Notes: generated by a model from the sequence alone, not told the origin. DNA of 7,918 nucleotides from Candidatus Atribacter hydrocarboniphilus (GCA_003542295.1 DPKX01000148.1:1-7918), one strand, 5' to 3'. Counted from the stretch's first letter, positions 1-7,315 are shown. A program made the numbers and translations.

Positions 1-898
1 CAATATTTTTAGCTACATAACGAGCAGCATAACTGGCTGAACGGTCAACTTTAGTTGGATCTTTGCCGGAGAAACACCCACCGCCATGACGACCGATTCC
101 TCCATAAGTATCAACAATTATTTTTCTTCCAGTTAATCCTGTATCTCCCTGAGGTCCTCCGATAACAAAACGGCCGGTTGGATTTATCAAAAAACGAGTT
201 TGACTGTTGATATATTCAGACGGAATCACCGGACGAATAACTTTTTCCACCAGATTTGTTTCGATAGTTTGATGGTTAATATCGGGATGGTGCTGAGCAG
301 CAATAATTATCGTATCGATATTCTGAGGGATTCCATCAACATAACTTACTGTAACTTGAGTCTTTCCGTCAGGACGAAGGAAAGTAAATATTCCTTTCTT
401 TCTGACTTCTGCTAACCGGTAAGCCAGTCGATGGGCCATTGCGATTGGAAATGGGAGCATCTCGATAGTTTCATTGGTAGCATATCCAAACATTAACCCC
501 TGATCACCAGCTCCCAGAGAAAGGTCTTCGTCTTCGGTTGTTTCACCCAATTTTGATTCGAGACTTTTATTGACTCCTAAGGCAATATCAGGTGATTGTT
601 CATCAATGGCAGTAAGAACCGAACAGGTTGCATAATCAAATCCAAATTTGGCCCGCGTATAACCAATTTCACGAATAGTTTCTCTTGCCACTCGTGGAAT
701 ATCGACATAACACGAGGTACTAATTTGACCTGCAATCATAACCATTCCTGTTGCTACTAAAGTCTCGACTGCAACACGACCTTGGGTATCTTGTTCGTAA
801 ATAGCATCCAGGACGGCATCCGAAATCTGATCCGCCATTTTATCGGGATGGCCTTCGGTTACTGACTCCGACGTTATTTGATACTTTTTTCCTGGCAT
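1..898 (-). CDS. metK: S-adenosylmethionine synthetase (MetK), 3' end outside the window
   Basis: MetK makes S-adenosylmethionine from methionine and ATP, releasing phosphate and pyrophosphate, in the cytoplasm. The frame is open from the ATG at 898 to the left edge, giving 299 residues. The family is usually about 380-400 residues, so roughly the last quarter is missing. Visible motifs are GHPDK (residues 16-20, ATP binding), [12 protein letters not shown] (129-140), [19 protein letters not shown] (241-259) and [16 protein letters not shown] (272-287), the phosphate-binding signature. Cys276 replaces the commoner Ala, a change the family tolerates. The start is supported by a perfect GGAGGT at 905-910, six bases upstream, and by the usual N-terminus. 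A 195-bp gap separates it from rsfS, so it may have its own promoter. The identification is certain; only the end is unseen. Confidence 0.98.
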   Translation of the reverse strand, partial: MPGKKYQITSESVTEGHPDKMADQISDAVLDAIYEQDTQGRVAVETLVATGMVMIAGQISTSCYVDIPRVARETIREIGYTRAKFGFDYATCSVLTAIDEQSPDIALGVNKSLESKLGETTEDEDLSLGAGDQGLMFGYATNETIEMLPFPIAMAHRLAYRLAEVRKKGIFTFLRPDGKTQVTVSYVDGIPQNIDTIIIAAQHHPDINHQTIETNLVEKVIRPVIPSEYINSQTRFLINPTGRFVIGGPQGDTGLTGRKIIVDTYGGIGRHGGGCFSGKDPTKVDRSASYAARYVAKNI

Positions 899-1093
899 TT
901 CTTGACCTCCATTATCATACCAACTTCATTTTTTCGTTATCTATTTTATAAATCCGTATTCTTCCGCTGTCTCAACAGCATTTTTTACAATTTTAATAAA
1001 AATGAGCCTTCTTTGCACTTTTTTACTTAGGGATTAAACTTAAAATAAGACGAGAACCCGAAACTGTAAAATAACATCTTCTCCATTACAATG
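899..1093 (-). promoter_or_regulatory. metK leader / rsfS-metK intergenic region with candidate promoter
   Basis: This is the longest non-coding gap in the window and lies directly upstream of metK. On the minus strand it holds a strong SD (GGAGGT, 905-910). A possible promoter has TTGAGA (970-975) and an AT-rich TATAAA (945-950), but the 19-base spacer is long, so it is weak. A 5-bp hairpin (GCTGT/ACAGC, 966-979) overlaps the proposed -35 element. I see no clear intrinsic terminator after rsfS and no match to the SAM-I riboswitch core. Whether metK is read separately or by run-through from rsfS cannot be decided here. Confidence 0.3.
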
Positions 1094-1468
1094 TCAATCT
1101 ATTTCGTTGAACTTGTTAGCCTGCAATTCTTTTGAATAAACCAAATGGGCATTTCTCCATAACTTTTCCAACTGATAATATTGTCTCTCTTCCTCTCGAA
1201 AAATATGAACAATAACGTCACCGTAATCCATAAGAATCCATTCACCAGCATCGAATCCCTCAATATGAAAAGGTTGAACTGAGTAGGAATCCAAAGTCTT
1301 TTTTATTTCCTCAGCAATGGCTTTGGTTTGAATAAAGGTCGCAGCACTTCCGATGATCCAATAATCAGCCACAGGAAATACATTTCTCAGATCAAGAACG
1401 ACAACATCTTGCATTTTCTTTTCATCAGCAACTTCCAAAACGATTAAACATTTTTCCTTAGGATTCAT
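1094..1468 (-). CDS. rsfS: Ribosomal silencing factor RsfS (Iojap/DUF143 family)
   Basis: RsfS binds ribosomal protein L14 on the 50S subunit and blocks joining to the 30S, which lowers translation when nutrients run out. The 124-residue protein is a normal single-domain length. Matching stretches are VVVLDLRNVFPVADYWII (residues 22-39), IEGFDAGEWILMDYGDVIVHIF (69-90) and the C-terminal RQYYQLEKLW (95-104). I chose the ATG at 1468 rather than the longer frame opening at 1513, because GAGGAA (1476-1481) sits just upstream and the extra 15 residues are lysine-rich and outside the domain. The start overlaps the end of the LCP gene by 11 bases. The segment after VADYWIIG reads SAATFIQTKAIA instead of the usual GNS-x-RQ-type stretch. 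It is probably the last gene of the tightly packed run. Confidence 0.95.
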   Translation of the reverse strand: MNPKEKCLIVLEVADEKKMQDVVVLDLRNVFPVADYWIIGSAATFIQTKAIAEEIKKTLDSYSVQPFHIEGFDAGEWILMDYGDVIVHIFREEERQYYQLEKLWRNAHLVYSKELQANKFNEID

Positions 1469-2363
1469 TCGACTGTTCCTCGACTTTTTCTTCTTTGAGA
1501 AAGAATTCGGCAATCAACTCTTTTGTTGTGTCTAAATCTGGTTCCCAATAACTTACTCCATCTATATAGGTTGCTTCTCCTGGCATCATATCGGTTATCA
1601 TCACTCTTTCATTTAAGTCCTTAAACCAAAGACCCAGGTTAATGAGTTCCTCATTGGAAAAATTGGTAACTAAAGCATGCCTGAGCTCTTGGATAATTTG
1701 GGGCATTTTCGGAAGGGTTAAGGGGTTATCAATCTCATTAAACAAAGCCTGAAGAAAATTTTGTTGCCTTTTGATTCGACCAATATCTCCTAACCTATCA
1801 TTACGAAATCGAACATATTGTAAGGCTTTATCCCCTTTCAGCCGCTGTTTACCTGCAGAAATATCAATTACCAAATCCTGGGCTCGATCGGTGTATTTCA
1901 TATCACTTTCTACGTCAATTTCTACTCCACCCAATAGGTCAATAACCTTTTCAAATCCTTGATAATTGATCTCCACTGTATAAGGAACACGAATGTTTAA
2001 GTTTTTTTCAATAGTTTCCTTGAGAAGTTGGATCCCGCCCTTGGCATAAGAATGGTTGACTTTATCATAACCATTACCCGGCACTTCAATGCGGGTATCG
2101 CGCGGAATAGAAAATAAAAGGATTTCTTCACTCTTGGTGTTTAGACAAAGTAAAATAATGGTATCACTTCGTAAGGGCTTAATGCTATCTTGCCCAACAA
2201 TTAAAATAGTGGTATTTTCTGGTGGAGCATAACCCATAACCGTTTGCACCAATTTATTTCGAACATTATGATTATTGAGACCAAAAAAAAAGATTCCGCC
2301 TATAATAAATCCAATGATTAAATACAAATATTTATAGCTTTTCTTTCTTCTGCGTTTTATCAT
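1458..2363 (-). CDS. LytR-CpsA-Psr (LCP) family envelope glycopolymer ligase
   Basis: LCP proteins move undecaprenyl-linked glycopolymers, such as teichoic acid or capsule, onto peptidoglycan or other acceptors on the outer face of the membrane. The 301-residue protein has a basic N-terminus (residues 2-10), one membrane segment (about 11-29) and then an external LCP domain (about 50-250). Core motifs are RSDTIILL (65-72), SIPRDTRIEVPG (85-96), DKVNHSYAKGG (100-110), LLGGVEIDV (143-151) and YVRFRNDRLGDIGRIKRQQNFL (183-204), which contain the conserved Arg and Asp residues that bind the phosphates and metal. The tail is acidic. The ATG at 2363 has AGAGGA at 2369-2374 and overlaps the yqeK end by 32 bases. 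Its place between yqeK and rsfS is as in many Bacillota. The glycopolymer substrate cannot be told from sequence. The family is certain; a specific name (lytR, tagU and so on) is not. Confidence 0.95.
   Translation of the reverse strand: MIKRRRKKSYKYLYLIIGFIIGGIFFFGLNNHNVRNKLVQTVMGYAPPENTTILIVGQDSIKPLRSDTIILLCLNTKSEEILLFSIPRDTRIEVPGNGYDKVNHSYAKGGIQLLKETIEKNLNIRVPYTVEINYQGFEKVIDLLGGVEIDVESDMKYTDRAQDLVIDISAGKQRLKGDKALQYVRFRNDRLGDIGRIKRQQNFLQALFNEIDNPLTLPKMPQIIQELRHALVTNFSNEELINLGLWFKDLNERVMITDMMPGEATYIDGVSYWEPDLDTTKELIAEFFLKEEKVEEQSNES
1476..1481 (-). promoter_or_regulatory. Ribosome binding site of rsfS
   Basis: GAGGAA on the minus strand lies seven bases before the ATG at 1468, inside the last codons of the LCP gene. 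It favours this start over the upstream one at 1513. Confidence 0.7.
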
Positions 2364-2931
2364 TCGTTTCCTCTAAGTATATTCCAATAATTTTGTTCCA
2401 AGCTTCCATGCTAGCTGGATAAATAATCTTTTTTGTTGCAAGTAAATAATTCACTTTCATTTCTATGGCTTTTATAAAAGCTGCTTGAAGTCCTCTTTGC
2501 AAGGCTTCTCGAATTGTATCACTTTCTTTGAATCGACGTCCACTTTCGGATAAATCAGCTACAAAAAGTATTTTATCAAAATTACTCATATCTTCACAGG
2601 CAGTTGCATGCCAGCAAACCGCTCGAAGTATTGAATAGTCGTTAATATCGAACTGACTAGCAATAAATCGGGGACCCGCAAAAGCATGAAATATAGCCGG
2701 AATAGAATAACCAATTGGAAGAAAAAAGGGCGGGAGATATTGGATCATCTCCTTACAAGAAAGAGCTCTTGCTGAATCATGGAGAAGACCTGCAATATAA
2801 GACTTTTCAGGATCTTCACCAAAATGAACAGCTAATTTCCTGGCTTCCTCGGCTACTCGAACTGAATGATTGAATCGTGAAGGAGAAATCATGCTTTTTA
2901 GTTGTTTAGTAATAAAGTTATTCATTGACAT
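2332..2931 (-). CDS. yqeK: YqeK-type HD-domain symmetrical Ap4A hydrolase
   Basis: YqeK enzymes cleave diadenosine tetraphosphate into two ADP using a metal centre held by an HD domain. Counting from the ATG at 2931 (199 residues), the expected ligands are present: H22 in NHSVRV, H51-D52 in GLLHDSA, H82 in FHAFAG, H108 in WHAT, and D126 in FVADLSESGRRF, where family members usually have EPGR. The start is uncertain: the frame stays open to a TTG at 2961, and ATGs lie at 2931 and 2925. None has a good SD, which suggests reinitiation after nadD, whose stop (2918-2920) the starts overlap by 8-14 bases. Adjacency to nadD is typical of this family and fits a shared link to adenine-nucleotide chemistry. 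The last 32 bases overlap the LCP gene. Family assignment is secure; the exact start is not. Confidence 0.93.
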   Translation of the reverse strand: MSMNNFITKQLKSMISPSRFNHSVRVAEEARKLAVHFGEDPEKSYIAGLLHDSARALSCKEMIQYLPPFFLPIGYSIPAIFHAFAGPRFIASQFDINDYSILRAVCWHATACEDMSNFDKILFVADLSESGRRFKESDTIREALQRGLQAAFIKAIEMKVNYLLATKKIIYPASMEAWNKIIGIYLEETNDKTQKKEKL

Positions 2932-3505
2932 AAAGCCCGTTTTTTTTAATATAGTTTTCAACAGCCTCGGGAACCAAATATTTAATTGATTCTCCCTTTT
3001 TTACCCGTCGCCGAATTTCTGATGAGGCAATAGCCAGAGCAGAGACTTCTATCATTTTCACCTTTTGCCGATATTTCTCTTCCATGCTCACCATTTTATA
3101 GCCAGGTCGAGTTGCTGCTACAAAGGTACATAACCGGAAAAGCTCTTCAGGGTTGTTCCAGCTTGAAATCTGCGCAAAAGCGTCGGCTCCGGTTATAAAG
3201 AAGATTTCACTATCATCCCCCCAAAATTTACGAAAATATCGCAGAGTATCAACAGCATAGGAAGGTCCAACTCGTTCCAACTCTACTCGGGAAACTCGAA
3301 AATAGGGATTGGTAATAGTCGCCAACACCACCATTAAATAGCGATGTTCAGGATTGGTTATCACCTGTCCAACTTTATGGGGTGGCCGTGCCGAGGGAAC
3401 AAAAACTACCTCGTCTAAATGAAAATAATCTCTCACTTCTTCAGCGGTAACTAAATGTCCTAAGTGGATCGGATCAAAAGTGCCACCCATAATACCTTTT
3501 TTCAT
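2918..3505 (-). CDS. nadD: Nicotinate-nucleotide adenylyltransferase (NadD)
   Basis: NadD joins nicotinate mononucleotide and ATP to form deamido-NAD plus pyrophosphate, the step before NAD synthetase. The 195-residue protein has the nucleotidyltransferase signature GGTFDPIHLGH (residues 7-17) with its two catalytic histidines (14 and 17). It also has VPSARPPHK (36-44), SYAVDTLRYF (82-91), FITGADAF (103-110) and the C-terminal SSEIRRRV (161-168), the ISSTEIR-type ATP-binding motif. The length is normal for the family. The ATG at 3505 is preferred over a TTG at 3538, because AAGGAG lies at 3517-3522 and the conserved domain begins immediately after MKKGI. The gene follows proA after a 58-bp gap with no visible terminator. 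Its end overlaps yqeK. Confidence 0.97.
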   Translation of the reverse strand: MKKGIMGGTFDPIHLGHLVTAEEVRDYFHLDEVVFVPSARPPHKVGQVITNPEHRYLMVVLATITNPYFRVSRVELERVGPSYAVDTLRYFRKFWGDDSEIFFITGADAFAQISSWNNPEELFRLCTFVAATRPGYKMVSMEEKYRQKVKMIEVSALAIASSEIRRRVKKGESIKYLVPEAVENYIKKNGLYVNE

Positions 3506-3516
3506 TGAAACTATCT

Positions 3517-3522
3517 CTCCTT
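3517..3522 (-). promoter_or_regulatory. Ribosome binding site of nadD
   Basis: AAGGAG on the minus strand lies eleven bases before the ATG at 3505. This is slightly long but acceptable spacing. The upstream TTG at 3538 has no comparable site, so this decides the nadD start. Confidence 0.65.
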
Positions 3523-3563
3523 GGAATATCTGGTTCAAATAATCGTTATCTTATTTATCTTTT

Positions 3564-4817
3564 CTAAGCGTTTCGAATCTGTCCGGTTCCATAAACCACA
3601 TATTTTATTGTGGTTAATTCTTGCAATCCCATAGGTCCCCGGGCATGAAGTTTCTGTGTACTAATACCTATTTCAGCTCCCAAACCAAATTGTTCTCCAT
3701 CAGTAAAACGAGTCGAAGCATTGACATAAACCGCCGCCGAGTCAATCTTATCCATAAAATTTCTGGCATTCGAATAGTTTTCAGTAATAATTGATTCTGA
3801 ATGGTGAGTTCCATAAGTATTGATGTGTTCAATAGCTTCGTTAAGGTCCTTTACCACCTTAATAGCTATAATCAAGTCGAGATATTCAATTTTCCAATCT
3901 TCGTCGGTAGCTGGAATCAAATCAGGAATGATTTGACGAGCTTGTTCACAGCCTCGAATCTCAACTCCAGCTTGTTTGAGAGAACTGGTGATTTGGGGGA
4001 GAAAAACCTTAGCAATTCCCTGGTGAACTAATAATGTTTCCGCTGCATTACATACACTTGGCCGTTGAGTTTTCGCATTCACCACAATCCTTTCTGCCAT
4101 CGCTAAATCAGCTTCTTTATCAACATAAACATGACAGTTCCCAACACCCGTCTCAATAACTGGCACTTGAGAATGATTCACAACATTATGAATCAAACCT
4201 GCTCCTCCTCGGGGGATCGCGACATCAATAAATTCTCTCAAAGCTAACAACTGAGCAATATCATCATGACTAGTGCTTTCAATGAGTTGAACTGAATTTT
4301 CAGGAAGAGAACATTGAAGGAGGGATTCACGAGCTAAAAGGGTTAGTAATCGGTTCGAATTGAGAGTGGAGCTACTTCCCCTCAAAACTAAGGCGTTTCC
4401 TGATTTAATTCCCAATCCGATGCTATCGATGGTCACATTGGGTCGAGCTTCATAAATAATCGCCAAGACTCCTAGTGGAACTCTCACTTTGGTTACTAAT
4501 AAACCATTCGGCCTTTTCCAACCTGACATAACTTCCCCAACCGGATCAGCAAGTGCAGCTACTTGCCTTAAACCATCTGCCATTCCGTGAATTCTTTTTT
4601 TATTGAGGATTAAACGATCAATAAACCCGGATTCCATATTGTTTTCTGCGGCAATTTTTACATCTTTTTGGTTTTCCTGCTCAATCCGAGATTGTTCTCC
4701 TTCTAAACGTTGAGCCAAATCCCCAAGAAAATCATTTTTTTTCTGGGTTGAAACCGTCGCCAGCAATTGAGCAGCCTTTTTTGCTTTCTGAACCTGAACC
4801 TTCATATCTTCAGCCAT
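3564..4817 (-). CDS. proA: Gamma-glutamyl phosphate reductase (ProA)
   Basis: ProA reduces gamma-glutamyl phosphate with NADPH to glutamate semialdehyde, the second step of proline synthesis, and belongs to the aldehyde dehydrogenase superfamily. The protein has 417 residues, a typical length for the family. Visible motifs are VPLGVLAIIYEARPNVTID (113-131), SGNALVLRGSS (139-149), NAKTQRPSVCNAAETLLV (247-264) with the likely catalytic Cys256, and the family signature NASTRFTDGEQFGLGAEIG (366-384) followed by STQKLHARGPMGLQELTT. The ATG at 4817 has a strong GGGAGGAG at 4825-4832 and overlaps the proB stop by 8 bases, so the two enzymes are translationally coupled. That fits the unstable gamma-glutamyl phosphate being handed from ProB to ProA. 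No key residue appears to be missing. Confidence 0.98.
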   Translation of the reverse strand: MAEDMKVQVQKAKKAAQLLATVSTQKKNDFLGDLAQRLEGEQSRIEQENQKDVKIAAENNMESGFIDRLILNKKRIHGMADGLRQVAALADPVGEVMSGWKRPNGLLVTKVRVPLGVLAIIYEARPNVTIDSIGLGIKSGNALVLRGSSSTLNSNRLLTLLARESLLQCSLPENSVQLIESTSHDDIAQLLALREFIDVAIPRGGAGLIHNVVNHSQVPVIETGVGNCHVYVDKEADLAMAERIVVNAKTQRPSVCNAAETLLVHQGIAKVFLPQITSSLKQAGVEIRGCEQARQIIPDLIPATDEDWKIEYLDLIIAIKVVKDLNEAIEHINTYGTHHSESIITENYSNARNFMDKIDSAAVYVNASTRFTDGEQFGLGAEIGISTQKLHARGPMGLQELTTIKYVVYGTGQIRNA

Positions 4818-5955
4818 TGTCTTTCTCCTCCCGATTGAATAACACTAAGTTATCAACATGAATCACTTCAGCATTTATCTCTTGATCAAAAAAAACTTCT
4901 TGTAACTCAGTCGTATGTAAACCACGGATTTTCTTTAACTCTGTCGATGAAAAGTTTACCAAACCCTTGGCAACCGATTGACCTTCTTCATTGACAACTT
5001 CAATGCAGTCACCTGAATCAAAAACGCCTTCTACTCCCTTGATCCCTGCTGGTAATAAACTTTTATTTCTCATTAAAGCGAAATAGGCACCCTCATCGAT
5101 GATAACCCGACCTCGGGTCATCATTCCAAAGGCAATCCAACGCTTCCGGTTTTTGAGGACCTTGGTCTGAGGGCAAAAGAAAGTTCCAACTTCATCGCCA
5201 GCAAATATTTTTTGAATAATAGAAAAATCCTTCCCCAAAGCCAAGACGACCCCTATACCCGAAAAGGTAGCCATACGACTGGCCATAATTTTACTTTTCA
5301 TCCCACCAGTTGAAATATTACTCCCCTCCCGACCAGCCATTCTTTCAATATTATCATCTATCCTCACAACTTCTTTTATGAGGATGGCTTCGGAGTTTTT
5401 TTTGGGATCAGAGGTAAACAGTCCCTCAATGTCAGAAAGGATGATAAGCAGCTGGGCATTGATTAGTGAAGCCACCAGGGCTGATAGGCGATCATTATCA
5501 CCAAATTTTAATTCTGTTATGGCAACGGTGTCGTTTTCGTTTACAATCGGCAAAACATCGAAATCGAGAAGGGTTTGAAAGGTATTACGGGCATTGAGAT
5601 ATTTATGTCGATTATGAACGTCTTCCGGCGCCAATAATATCTGGGCAACTGGAATACCAATTTGAGAAAATACCTGGCAATAATTCTGCATAAGAATACC
5701 TTGACCTACTGCTGCCATTGCTTGTTTGAACGGAATATCGTTTCTTTTTCGTTTCAAGCCTAAACGACTCATCCCACAGGCCATTGCTCCTGAAGTTACT
5801 AAAATGACCTTTTTACCTCTTTGACGGAGTTGATGAATGTTTTGAGCTAATTCCTCTAATCGGGGAATTTCTAAAACAAAATTTTTAACTAACAATGAAC
5901 TCCCGACTTTTATAACGACCACCCGGCTGTTTTCAATAAAATCAATTCGCTTCAT
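4810..5955 (-). CDS. proB: Glutamate 5-kinase (ProB), with C-terminal PUA domain
   Basis: ProB phosphorylates glutamate with ATP to gamma-glutamyl phosphate, the committed and normally proline-inhibited step of proline synthesis. From the ATG at 5955 the protein has 381 residues. The amino-acid-kinase domain shows VVIKVGSSLL (13-22), VTSGAMACG (53-61), PIVNENDTVA (136-145), FGDNDRLSALVA (151-162), LSDIEGLFTSDP (173-184) and STGGMKSK (215-222). The usual glycine before TGGM is serine here. Residues from about 275 to 370 form a PUA domain (RGRVIIDEGA, LPAGI), as in the long ProB form. The frame stays open to a TTG at 6000 inside obg, but family length and the position of the first beta strand favour 5955. 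No SD precedes 5955. A 7-codon ORF ends on its start codon, so reinitiation is likely. Confidence 0.97.
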   Translation of the reverse strand: MKRIDFIENSRVVVIKVGSSLLVKNFVLEIPRLEELAQNIHQLRQRGKKVILVTSGAMACGMSRLGLKRKRNDIPFKQAMAAVGQGILMQNYCQVFSQIGIPVAQILLAPEDVHNRHKYLNARNTFQTLLDFDVLPIVNENDTVAITELKFGDNDRLSALVASLINAQLLIILSDIEGLFTSDPKKNSEAILIKEVVRIDDNIERMAGREGSNISTGGMKSKIMASRMATFSGIGVVLALGKDFSIIQKIFAGDEVGTFFCPQTKVLKNRKRWIAFGMMTRGRVIIDEGAYFALMRNKSLLPAGIKGVEGVFDSGDCIEVVNEEGQSVAKGLVNFSSTELKKIRGLHTTELQEVFFDQEINAEVIHVDNLVLFNREEKDNG

Positions 5956-5975
5956 CGGTTTATTAAAATGTTCAT
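5952..5975 (-). other. Seven-codon ORF bridging obg and proB (possible reinitiation relay)
   Basis: On the minus strand an ATG at 5975 overlaps the obg stop as ATGA. It reads MNILINR and stops at a TGA (5952-5954) that overlaps the proB ATG (5953-5955), again as ATGA. There is no SD before either start. A ribosome ending obg could restart here, end again and restart at proB. This is a reading of overlaps only; a chance occurrence in an AT-rich junction is quite possible. Confidence 0.3.
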
Positions 5976-7252
5976 TTGGAAGTGGTTTTATAGGCTTCAA
6001 GGCGTTTTCCAGTCCAGATAAAATTCAAATTTCCTATTTCAACTACTGATCCGGGTTGAATAGCAGAAAAATATTTTAGAAAGTCAGAATGAACCAACTT
6101 TTGGTTAAAAATCGAAAGAGCATTATCGGAATTCCAATCGATTTCAGCAATTAAACGATCAAGAAAAGGCGTTGAAAATCGATAATGACAGGATCGAGTA
6201 AGACTCAATGGGGTATTTTTGGATTGAGAAAGAATTTCTTCGGTAAAAATTTCAGGGGCATTTTTTAAAAATTCGATAATCGCATCAAGCAGTTGATTCA
6301 TTCCTTCCTTGGTTAAAGAAGAAACCCCAAAAACCGGAATACCCTGCTGCTCAAGAGTTGATTTAAATTCATCAAAATTTTGAGCAGCTTTGATAAGGTC
6401 AAGCTTGGTGGCCACGACAAAAAAAGGTTTGGCTGCCAAAAAAGAGCTATAAGCTTCAAATTCCCGACGAAGAGTCAAAAAATCGTCATAGGGATTGTTC
6501 TCAGAATAGAATTGGGATAAATCCACACAATGGAGTATCAAACGTGTCCTTTCTATGTGTCGTAAGAATTCTAAACCTAAACCAGCACCACGGCTGGCAC
6601 CTTCAATAATGCCCGGAACATCGATCATAATAAACTGCTGGTCACGATGGTTCACAACGCCTAAATTTGGATGAAGAGTAGTAAATGGATAATCAGCAAT
6701 TCGAGGTTTTGCAGCGCTTACTACTGAAAGGAGCGTTGATTTTCCAGCATTGGGAAAACCACTAATACCTACATCAGCAATTAATTTAAGTTCTAAGCGA
6801 ATCTCTCTCGCTTCACCCAATTCTCCTTTTTCAGCAATGCGGGGAGCTTGATTGGTCGATGTTGCAAATGAACTATTCCCTCGCCCTCCTCGCCCACCTC
6901 GGGCTATTATGACTTCTTGCTTATCTTCAGTTAAATCAGCTATGATTTGATTATCTTTTTGATCAATAATTTGAGTGCCAACCGGTACCATTAAAACCAC
7001 GTCAGCTCCATCTTTTCCAAATTGATTTTTCCCTTTACCTGGTTCACCATTTGCTGCTTCGTAAACTTTCTGAATAGCAACATCGTATAAAGTTTTTTTC
7101 TGAGATAACGCAATAGCAATTACGTTCCCTCCTTTTCCGCCATTCCCACCTGCTGGCCCACCTCGAGGGACATATTTTTCTCGTAAAAAACTGATCGCAC
7201 CATCGCCACCACGACCGGCACGAACTCTTATTATGGCTTGGTCAACAAACAA
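5972..7252 (-). CDS. obg: Obg/CgtA GTPase (ribosome assembly)
   Basis: Obg is an essential GTPase that binds the 50S subunit late in assembly and links ribosome maturation to stress and growth signals. The 426-residue protein has all three expected parts. First is a glycine-rich Obg fold (1-158) with GGPAGGNGGKGGN and GGRGGRGNSSFAT. Second is the G domain (about 159-332) with the P-loop GFPNAGKST (165-173), switch YPFTTLHPN (188-196) and DVPGIIEGASRGAGLG (211-226). Third is a C-terminal OCT domain (about 357-415) ending VVEIGNLNFIWTGK. The G4 motif is TKLD (282-285) rather than NKxD, and G5 is SSL rather than SA-type. The start is a TTG at 7252: the conserved MFVDxxxIxVxAGxGGDG begins there, GGAG (7260-7263) lies seven bases upstream, and no nearby in-frame ATG or GTG exists. 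It directly follows rpmA, its usual neighbour. Confidence 0.98.
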   Translation of the reverse strand: MFVDQAIIRVRAGRGGDGAISFLREKYVPRGGPAGGNGGKGGNVIAIALSQKKTLYDVAIQKVYEAANGEPGKGKNQFGKDGADVVLMVPVGTQIIDQKDNQIIADLTEDKQEVIIARGGRGGRGNSSFATSTNQAPRIAEKGELGEAREIRLELKLIADVGISGFPNAGKSTLLSVVSAAKPRIADYPFTTLHPNLGVVNHRDQQFIMIDVPGIIEGASRGAGLGLEFLRHIERTRLILHCVDLSQFYSENNPYDDFLTLRREFEAYSSFLAAKPFFVVATKLDLIKAAQNFDEFKSTLEQQGIPVFGVSSLTKEGMNQLLDAIIEFLKNAPEIFTEEILSQSKNTPLSLTRSCHYRFSTPFLDRLIAEIDWNSDNALSIFNQKLVHSDFLKYFSAIQPGSVVEIGNLNFIWTGKRLEAYKTTSK

Positions 7253-7259
7253 TTCAACG

Positions 7260-7265
7260 CTCCAA
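7260..7265 (-). promoter_or_regulatory. Ribosome binding site for the TTG start of obg
   Basis: TTGGAG on the minus strand, ending seven bases before the TTG at 7252, is good SD spacing. Together with the conserved N-terminus it fixes the non-ATG start. Confidence 0.7.
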
Positions 7266-7315
7266 GATACTCAATCAACTATACGGTTCTCCAATAATGG
7301 GTTAACACGAGTTGG

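Noticed and set aside
272..287. Cys in the Met[10 protein letters not shown] motif as an inactivating change
   Set aside because: These positions are protein residues of MetK; Cys is an accepted alternative at this place in the family signature, and all charged residues are kept.
200..415. Plus-strand open frames (200-415, 1771-1962, 3801-4031, 5378-5578, 7421-7639)
   Set aside because: Each lies opposite a well-identified minus-strand gene and shows no family motif; they are antisense shadows.
966..986. Hairpin GCTGT/ACAGC followed by six T on the plus strand, resembling an intrinsic terminator
   Set aside because: The T-run follows the stem only in the plus direction, where no gene is read; the stem is only 5 bp. 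It may still act as a minus-strand RNA hairpin.
899..1093. SAM-I riboswitch upstream of metK
   Set aside because: The conserved core pairing and the GAGGGA-type and kink-turn sequences are not visible; only the SD resembles part of it.
1469..1513. N-terminal extension of RsfS from 1513
   Set aside because: The added residues are Lys/Ser-rich, lie outside the domain and overlap the LCP tail; the SD at 1476-1481 fits the ATG at 1468.
2283..2291. Run of nine T on the minus strand within the LCP gene, possible phase-variation tract
   Set aside because: It encodes the Phe run of the membrane segment, and the frame is intact on both sides. A single homopolymer is not evidence of phase variation.
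2940..2947. Run of eight A on the minus strand at the nadD end (AAA AAA AAC), a possible -1 slippery site
   Set aside because: The yqeK frame is +1 relative to nadD, so a -1 slip would not fuse them; it only changes a few C-terminal residues before a stop. No downstream structure is evident.
5956..6000. TTG start of proB at 6000 inside obg
   Set aside because: It would add 15 residues before the first conserved strand and has no clear SD; the length from 5955 fits the family better.
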